From contig NC_081185.1 of the NCBI RefSeq assembly GCF_029867415.1, positions 69,697,156 to 69,761,155 of the forward strand: a stretch of 64,000 bases of DNA, in the 5' to 3' direction. Shown piece by piece: positions 56,554-64,000 of the stretch. The notes below the pieces were generated by a model that was not told where the DNA came from, did no database searches, and was given only the letters and a program-made list of their open reading frames with translations. How positions within the stretch are numbered: position 1 is the stretch's first letter; the number at the start of each line of letters is the position of its first letter. The translations under genes and the position numbers were made by a program. Source of the DNA: Vicia villosa. Taxonomy: Eukaryota; Streptophyta; Magnoliopsida; Fabales; Fabaceae.

Positions 56554-59500
56554 TTTTTCTGTAGCGGGGAAAATCTGATATCGAAGCCATGGGATTGACT
56601 CGAATCAATATTCCGTTTTGAAATCGCCACCGCGCTTTATTTTTTCAAAGGAAAAGGGAAAAGAACGTAAAACCCAAAGTTTTGTTTTTAAAACAAGAAA
56701 GAGAACTCAGGTTCGGGTGTTGATTATACAAGGGGAAGGTTTTAAGCACCCCTCATATCCGTGGTACTCCACGGGAACCTTTTTGAAAATCTGTGTTGTG
56801 TGTGTGCTAAAAAACGGTTTGTTTTATTTTTAAAATAAGCTCGGCAAAGCGTTAAGCTTTGGGCCTACATACCTCCTCGGTGCAATGGAGAAGTCAGAGC
56901 TAATGTAGTTCCACTTTTGGGAAAAACGTTTTTTAAAACGAATAAACACTTTGTTGTCGTTAGAGAGAAATACTCAGCCATTGATCTTGAGCATGAGAAC
57001 AAACAAGTTCTTTGCATCGCAAATGAAAGAAGGGCGCCAACTCGGATAAAATCAACGAGTATGCCACTAGCTCTCTCACGCGGAAAAGATCTCGTTATTA
57101 TCAATCAATTTCAAAATCGTGGGGTATAACCACTCGTTTCGACAATTAACGGTGTCTAAACTTTTGAAGAAAAGCCACTAGGGGCGAAAGATATTTTTAA
57201 GAAAAAAAAGGTTTTGAAAAGATTGCAAACATAAGAATATTTTGGAAAAAGGGAGAAGATTTTGAAAATTTAAGAATGGGAGGAGATGAAGAGGCTAACC
57301 TAATGCATAAAATAAAAGCTAAGGAAAGAAACGGTCTAACCGAATAAGAAGCCAACACTTGACATTAAGAGCTGTGGTGGTCGTTTTCTTTACCTCCCCG
57401 TTTCACTTGGGAGGACGGCACGCTAAACCCTTCACGCGAAATTTGGAAGGAGAATGCGCCCGTGGTGGGATAAATTTTATTTCAGTTCTTCCTACGATAT
57501 CACACGAACTTTCTTATTTGTCCTACGAGTAGGAAAGGGAAAAAAAGATCTCAACTAAACCCTAGGAGTTTGCTAAGTGTGGGGATTTACACCTAGACTA
57601 GAAATTCTGGAGTCCGGGAGGTCGGTTATACATAGGGAAGTGTTTAAACACCCTACATATCTGTAGTACTCTACAGGAACCTTCTCTGTGTCATTTGTGT
57701 TTGTGTTTATTGCTAATGATTGGGAAAGTTTCTCCTTTGTATTAGGAGAGAGAATTGAATTGATTTTAAAAGACAGACAGACAGACAAACTGACTATTTT
57801 TGGTATTTTATTAGCTCGCTGAGATTCCTTGTGAACCTCATGCCTACATATCCCTAGTGGAAGTCAGAGCTTAATGTAGTTCGGGGAACTAACTAGGGAA
57901 ATTAATTATTTTTGGTGCCTTGCTTGAAGCTCAAGGTTGAAGCTTGGAATTAAATCTCTGTTTACAGTAAAGAGACATGAAATTATCTCTACAGAGAGGT
58001 ATTTGTACTATTCTACCACAAACATTTAAAGGAGTGACAGAATAACTGAATTCATTTCATTCAAGAGGGGGACCTTACTTGTGTATGTGCAAGTATACCA
58101 GTCAAATGCCTCTTAAATGAAAGAAAGATGCTCATCCAAATTAGGGAAAGTTACCACATGTCTGGGTTTTACTGCCAGCTCATGCCTTTCAAAATCCTAA
58201 ATGGGAGACTTGATTAAAATTGAAATGAAATGTTTGTTTGTTTGAATGTGGTAGAGTAGTAAAAATATCTCTCTATGGAGATAAGCTATGTCTATCTACT
58301 GTATAAAAGATTTGACTTTTAGCTGGCTTGTATGAGGCCCAAGCTTGAGGCTTTTTGATTGATTAATTAATATTATTGACTCTGGGAGATGACTCCACTG
58401 GGAATTAATTACAGGGTATTTTTGTGTTCTGTACAAAGCCCAGAATTGAGGCTGACTCTACTTAGGGAGACTCTATTTGTGTGCCTTGTACAAAGCCCAA
58501 GGTTGTGGCTAACTGTTGAGGATAATTGAATGACTCTATTTTATGTGCCTTGTACAAAGCCCAAGGTTGTGGCTAACTCTAGCTAGGGGAAAACATTATT
58601 TTCTGCCTTGTACAAAGCCCAAGGTTGTGGCGGACTCTTAAATGAATTAAGTATGGATGACTATATGGGGAAAGATCCTAAGTGTTAGGAATCTTTGACA
58701 CATGAAAGATATGGTTTATCTGCCTTGTACAAAGCCCAAGGTTGTGGCTACTGAGTGATGAAGGACTCACTGGGGAGACTCTATTATCTGCCTTGTACAA
58801 TGCCCAAGGTTGAGGCTGACTCTTGACAGGGGAGTTTTATTGTTTGGGTGCCTTGTATGAAGCCCAAGGTTGAGGCTAACTGTTTTTGTTGGTTTTGACT
58901 CTACTGAGGAGGTTTTATTTATTAAAAGACTGTTTTTCTTTGGAAGCTAAACCTTTCCAGGGATTTGACTCAGCTGGTGAATTTGTCTGTTAAAAGACTG
59001 ACTTTATCATGTTTTTTTTTTGGAGGCTGACCCTTTCCAGGGGTTCTGACTCTTTTGGGGAAATTATCTCCTAAGAGAATGAAATTATTTATTAATTAAT
59101 TTTGGAGGCTAACCCTTTCCAGGGGTTTTGACATTTTAGACAGATGTTGGAGGCTAACCCTTTCCAGGGGTTTTTATTAAAATGAATGGCAGAAAGATTA
59201 TCTAATGGAGACTTCTTGTTTAAAGCCCAAGATGAAGGCTGACTCAATGCTGAGGATGACCAAACATGGATCCTAGACTCTGCTAAGGAAGATTGATGAA
59301 GATGAGGGTGACAGAGACTGTCCATGTCTCTCATTCCAAAAATGTACTCAATGTGAAATTGAGACAAACTTAGCTTGTTTGAAGTCTGGTTTTAAATTGG
59401 AAGAAACTCACCAGGGTAGGCTAAAAGGTGACTAAAGACCTGTTCCTATGTTTATAAGAAACCTGATGGGTCCTTGTATACAAGCTCAAGAGGAAGCTGG

Positions 59501-60703
59501 AAATGCTTTTAAGAAGCCTGTGGGTCCTTGTACAAAGCCCAAGAGGAGGCTAATCGAGGGTCCTTGTTATAGCACAAGAGAAAGCTTATGTGGTTTTGAA
59601 CTTATTTTGGCTCTAAGCAAATGGGTAAGAGGTTTCACCGGGAATAATTCCTCTTTGGGTGGATGTGTCCTATTATTTGGATTCTAAGGTTTTTGCCAAG
59701 ATGTTTCACCGGGAATAATTCATCTTGGGGGTTTGAACTACAGATCTCTAATTAGGAAAGAGCCTTCACCGGGAAGACATTCTCAATCCTAGGTCATATT
59801 CCTATAATATATATATATATATAGTTTAACTGTCCTAGGGTTTATACTCAAACGTAGTTCTAAACTAATATATATATGCACAGTTTATATTTGACAGTAA
59901 TTTAAATAAAGACTGTAAATTGAAAGCTTGTAAAGCCTAACCTGGATGGAGTGGAGGCCATTGAAGAAGTATGTACAGAGCCTCAACAGTATTTTTGTTG
60001 TTTTGTTGATAATAGTTGAATATATATATATATATGATAAACAGTTAATGGTTTTTTAAAACAGAAGAAGTGAAGATGGACAAAGGTCACATAGGTATCT
60101 GAAGAGTTTCACCGGGAATAATGCCCTTCAAATACCAGAGGAATGTTTTGAAAACAGAAAGAAGATTTTGAAAATACAGTTTTTAAAAACAAGCTAAGAA
60201 GAGAAGGTTTTTGGGACTTACACTCTATTAGAGGCCCAGTACTTTACAGTACTGGTGTTAAAAGCAGTTGAAAATGATTTGAAATGATATAAGGTTTTGT
60301 TGTTTGAAAACCTTAATCATCCGTTTAATCGGAGATTGATAACAGCTTTGAAAATTGACAAAAGTCAACTTAATTAAAGTAAAAATAAAGATTTTTACTT
60401 AATTAAGACCTAAATAATTAGGGTTTTATCATAAACTTATTTACAAAGTGATTAGGTTAAAATAAAGTGATAATATATATTTAAAGTATTTAAGAAAACA
60501 CTTAAAACATACTATTTTAAACCTAATTAAAAACTCAAGAAATAAATAATATTTTTATGATTTTTTTGACTATTCACAAAATAGATATATTAAATAATAG
60601 GTGTATGAAAAATGAAGTGAAAATGATTTATTTTGATAGGTTAAATAAATATGTGAAGTTGTGAAGAGAAATGAAAGAAATTAGTGTTAAAAAAATAAGT
60701 TTT

Positions 60704-60774
60704 GGTCCTTGGAGGGTTTGAACCCACGCCCTTGAGGTTACCAGCCCAAAACAACACCACTGAGCCAACGCGCG
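60704..60774 (-). repeat. tRNA-like module 1 in LTR
   Basis: On the - strand: A box TGGCTCAGTGG (60757-60767) and B box GGTTCAAACCC (within 60714-60725), at tRNA-like spacing, ending in CTCCAAGGACC. Same sense as the LTR. A tRNA-derived pseudo-gene or SINE head; the acceptor stem does not pair well. Confidence 0.7.
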
Positions 60775-60857
60775 CTCAGTGTTAGTGACTTGCCTTCATT
60801 TGGTTATGTTTCAAAACAAGTTGTAAATCTTTGAAAAATAAAAGAACCAAAAAGTCT

Positions 60858-60932
60858 GGGGCGAGGGGGATTCGAACCCCAGACCTTTGGCATGAGGAGA
60901 CTAAGAGCGCATGTGTGGCCACTAGGGCAAGT
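60858..60932 (-). repeat. tRNA-like module 2 in LTR
   Basis: On the - strand: A-box-like TTGCCCTAGTGGC (60918-60930) and a perfect B box GGTTCGAATCCCC (in 60866-60880), with a strong TCTGGGG..CCCC T-arm. Same sense as the LTR and as module 1, about 150 bases apart. Confidence 0.72.
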
Positions 60933-61879
60933 TATTCAGTCGTTAATAAAACGCACACCATTCAAAATAAAATAAACTCTCCCCTGAGAATTCAAATTTG
61001 CGCGCCACCACCATCTTCATCTTCAACCTCAAGCTCTCCATTTTTGGAATTCTGAACTTACTCGTTTCTCAACCATTTGCAACGATGTAAACATGAAACT
61101 TGCTCTAAATTCACTCACGATTCTAAATATGTAACTAACATGAACTATTATTAACTACATCTAATTAATTTACCAGAAATCGTGAAGAACCCTAAAATTT
61201 CAAAATTAAATTAAATGACTATACTGAAAGATAAATGGATGATGATAGAGGGTTTTCAATCCTCTGATGATGCTGAACAAGATAGAATCGAGCTATTTCA
61301 CAAAGAGTACTTAAATTAAAGAGAGAGAGTTCAGAAACTTACCTCTGAAAATGGAGATCGTGAGGATGATAGAGAGCAACTGGGCTTGTATGAACGATCC
61401 CAAAAGCTTCCTTGTGGCTCAGTGATGCTAACTGAATGCTTGTAATGACCTCAAACCTCCTGAATTGTTCTATGGACCTCCCTCGATTTCAGCTTCAAGT
61501 GAACATGGAGGGTGTTGATTCTCGAGTTACAGATGAGCTGCAGCCATCTGGTTAGCTTCACTATGACCTGAGGAGTGTGTCTGGACGATTGGCTTGCCTT
61601 GAAACCTTCTGAATCACTCCATGGACCTCCAACTGCAGATGCTCCAAAGTGAGAGCAACAATGGTGTTCCTCCACCTACAGAAGTGATCCAGGTGCTTGG
61701 ATCACCTCAAATGACCTCCCTTGAGATGTTAGAATGCTCACTTCCCAAAGATAAGCTCTGGTTTGAAGAAATCGATTCTTCTTGCCAAAGAACTTTGAAA
61801 AACAATGAACAAGAGAAGAGAAAGAGAAAGCAAGTAATATGGTTGCTTTGGTGTGTTTTTTGAATGAGAATGAGGCCTC

Positions 61880-61887
61880 TATTTATA
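61880..61887 (-). promoter_or_regulatory. TATA box in the right-LTR-specific segment
   Basis: On the - strand CCTATAAATAGAGGCC, a strong plant LTR TATA box, about 1.55 kb from the LTR-type end at 63429. Confidence 0.65.
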
Positions 61888-64000
61888 GGCAAATGTCCCA
61901 GTACTGAGTGAGAGAGTGAGCTTGCTTAGTGAAGCAAGTTTGGTTTCTTAGCCATGAAGAAATTTCAAAGAATATCCAAGTGTGATCATTGCATTTTCGA
62001 GCCACCTCCCCTATCCATTGATTCTATCTGATCTTAGGGGACAATTCAGATGCAAAGTGAGCTCTAATTGGTTGATGAGAAGATTCCTTGGGTGATTCAT
62101 CAATTTGCCATAAATTCTCAAATGTAATCATTACATAATCACATGTTCTTGTTTTAGGAATCTTCTTCAATTATCATGGCATGGTGAAAATGAATGCATG
62201 GCATGTTTGCAGATGTATTATGGGTCATGTAGCATCTGAATTTGAGGTCATGTGCACAAAACTTCAAAGTTCCAAAATGATGCATGACCTATAATTTCAC
62301 TTCATGAGGCCAACTTTGAACAAGCATAACTCTTAGCTCAAATTGAATTTTGAGAAGGTTGAACACAATTTGGAAAGCCCTAAACATCTACTTTAAATCA
62401 TTAGTTTATGTCTTCTTCAGAATCCTTTGGGAAATTTGTGAAAAATGAGGCCAAAGTTGGAAGAAAACTAGGTTAAAACACTTAGAAAAATTTCTAAGTG
62501 TTTATGACCTAAACTTCAAAATTTCCAAAACTTCATAAATGGTTGATCTTCTGAAAAAAGTTCCCTTGTAAGATGTCGTTTTATTTGGCAAGATCTACAA
62601 CTTTCATGTTGGAAGTTTTTTGAGTTGTGTAGGTGAAATTTTGAGATCTCACCATGCCCTCAAAAACCCTAATTCCCGACTTTTCGCTCCTTGATGAATT
62701 TCTTTGAATTTCTTTGGCCAAATGACTTTGACATCCATATATTGATGATATTGATCTTTGAAAGTCATTTTTTGACCAAAAACCTTAAAAGTCAATGATG
62801 ATCCTTCACAGTTGACTTTTTCCTGACAAAGTGAATTTTTGGGCTTTTGTGTAGAAATAAGATCTTCTCCCCAAATGGATGATATAAATGGATTATATGG
62901 AGGTAGTAGAGATCCTTGAATCATGTCTTGAGTTTTGGATTCATGCCCTGATCAGAAGTCAACTATCTTGGTGAATTAGGTCAAAACCCTAATTTGTCGA
63001 CCATGTGAAAATAATGACTGTAGACTTTGAATTGAAGTGTGATGTCCAGTAGATCTTGTAATATGAGTTATTTGAAGATGATTGATGTCTTTGAATGATC
63101 CTCTGAGGTTTTTTAGGGTTTCCCAAATGTGATCCCTGATTTCAGTCCTTGATAGGCTCAAAACCCTAGTCTGGTGACCTGAGTAAACCTGTACTCATAT
63201 GACTGGATGTCTAATCAATCATAGATGAGAAAAGTGAAGTTTTTGAGCCCCATGATTGTATTAGAGACTAGTCTTTGTATTGATTGAACCTTTGCCTGAG
63301 CTTTCTTGTCTTTGAGCATCCTCGATTAGGTACCAGATGGAGAAATGACTGCTCTGGGTACTTGTCTTGACCTGATGAAAAATCCTGAAGATATGTCATC
63401 TCAGGGGGGTCAAAAATTAGGGTATGACAAGAGCCAAGGTAGTTTTCCCATCCTTTGGATTTATCAATACCAACACATTAACACTTGGGGATCCAGATGA
63501 ACTTATTGTCTTAGCACCATTTTTGCATTAAACACATTAAGATTCTGACGAAAATCGGGCAGAGTAACGGCTGTTTTCGGGTAAAATCCTTATATCAATG
63601 CCTTGGAATTAACCATCAAGGGCTTTCAAGGAAATACCTGCACACATAAACATACAACAGAACAATGCCAGACAGACAGAACAATCACAGGATAGTAATA
63701 GAATGAGTCCAAAGGTACTAGGTCTATAAGTCCGAATCTCCAAAGTGCTAGGGATAGTAACAGATAGTCCAAAGAGAGCCTTATGTATTTTTTAGATTTT
63801 TGTTATTTATTAGTGTTTTAGCGGAAAAATAAAGTATGGTCCAAGTGGACAAAAGAAAAATAACAGAAGCATAAACATATGTCCAAGTGGACAAAGAAAA
63901 AAAATGACGGAAAGTAAATATGATGAAATGATAAAGTAAAGCGATAAAGCGAGAAATATAAAGAGCGGTAATATAAAGAGCGGTATAGTAAAGGTGCGGA

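Larger units (their letters stand above)
59358..63620. repeat. 4,263 bases present only in the right LTR
   Basis: The left portion (59358-60300) continues the style of the LTR (AAAGCCCAAG, TTTCACCGGGAATAAT repeated at 59632, 59703, 59766 and 60107). The right portion has two tRNA-like modules, a TATA box (61880-61887) and an LTR-type end at 63429. No coding sequence is seen. Either ancestral LTR sequence lost from the left copy, or it partly contains a nested LTR of another Ogre type. Confidence 0.65.
44878..64000 (-). mobile_element. Non-autonomous Ogre-like LTR element, minus strand, nested in Tekay
   Basis: 3' LTR 44878-50200, internal region 50201-56559, 5' LTR from 56560 to beyond the window. 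It has an Arg-tRNA-like primer site, a shortened gag-derived ORF and satellite-like arrays, but no protease, RT, RNase H or integrase. LTR ends TGTCATACCC...CCGCTACA are of Ogre type. The shared LTR part (44878-47674 against 56560-59357) shows only three substitutions and one T-run length change by eye, so insertion was very recent. The expected target duplication AGATG (44873-44877) should reappear right of the window. Confidence 0.85.
56560..64000 (-). repeat. 5' LTR of the Ogre-like element (right copy, runs off window)
   Basis: 56560-59357 matches the left LTR almost perfectly; 59358-63620 is extra sequence; 63621-64000 again matches the left LTR (47690 onward), except for a 14-base duplication near 63965. 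So the LTR continues past the window end. A second LTR-type terminus (AGGGTATGACA) lies inside the extra part at 63429. Confidence 0.8.

Noticed and set aside
60850..60935. Functional tRNA gene
   Set aside because: A and B boxes are present but the acceptor and anticodon arms do not fold well; lies within an LTR. Called tRNA-like.
63429..63434. End of the Ogre-like element's right LTR
   Set aside because: The following AGAGC does not match the left target bases AGATG, and LTR homology resumes at 63621, so the LTR must continue.

Overview
This window looks like intergenic, repeat-rich DNA from a large plant nuclear genome. It most likely comes from a legume of the pea/vetch group. The reasons are Ogre/Tat-type LTRs (termini TGTCATACCC...CTACA with an Arg-tRNA-like primer site), a Tekay-like chromovirus, L1-type plant LINEs, Stowaway MITEs, plant MULE and PMD (plant mobile domain) genes, and very long AT microsatellites. 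The taxon is an inference; no ordinary host gene can be identified with confidence.

Layout. 1-6600: AT-rich DNA with TTA and TA microsatellites, a near-perfect 255-bp palindromic MITE sitting inside a TA microsatellite (3079-3333), and a clear Helitron 3' terminus (hairpin plus CTAG, ending at 4321). 6609-15462: a structurally complete 8.85-kb Mutator-like element (MULE) with long inverted termini and an exact 9-bp target duplication (6600-6608 and 15463-15471). It carries an intact MuDR-type transposase (-), two small divergently placed ORFs (-) and a four-exon PMD gene (+). The two small ORFs share a W-x4-DD-x4-LM pattern with each other and resemble the PB1-like N-terminus of the transposase. 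A block of TIR-like motifs lies in the middle of the element, between the left and right gene sets. 15472-22440: AT-rich DNA with decayed LINE pieces and a Tat-lineage leader/gag fragment. 22441-28145: a nearly intact L1-type LINE (ORF1 and ORF2 overlap by ATGA; ORF2 has one late frameshift). 28146-39425: an unassigned low-confidence exon-like region, a tRNA-like module and Ogre LTR remnant, two Stowaway MITEs, several LINE fragments (one with the architecture of a 5'-inverted, twin-primed insertion) and a LINE ORF1 (RRM) fragment.

39426-64000 is a nest. A Tekay-like Ty3/gypsy element (5' LTR, iMet primer site, intact gag-protease-RT-RNase H reading frame) is inserted in the LINE ORF1 relic. 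It is itself interrupted at 44878 by a very young, minus-strand, non-autonomous Ogre-like element. That element has near-identical LTR segments at 44878-47674 and 56560-59357, a short gag-derived ORF lacking the central gag core, a 230-bp tandem array in its 3' untranslated part, and no pol. Its right LTR has 4.26 kb not present in the left LTR, including two sense-oriented tRNA-like modules and a second LTR-like terminus; that LTR runs off the window.

How parts work together: the MULE is the best candidate for a self-contained mobile system (transposase, two putative PB1-domain proteins, PMD protein). The LINE would supply its own RNA-binding and EN/RT proteins. The Ogre-like element would depend on proteins from an autonomous relative. 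All domain calls are by eye.
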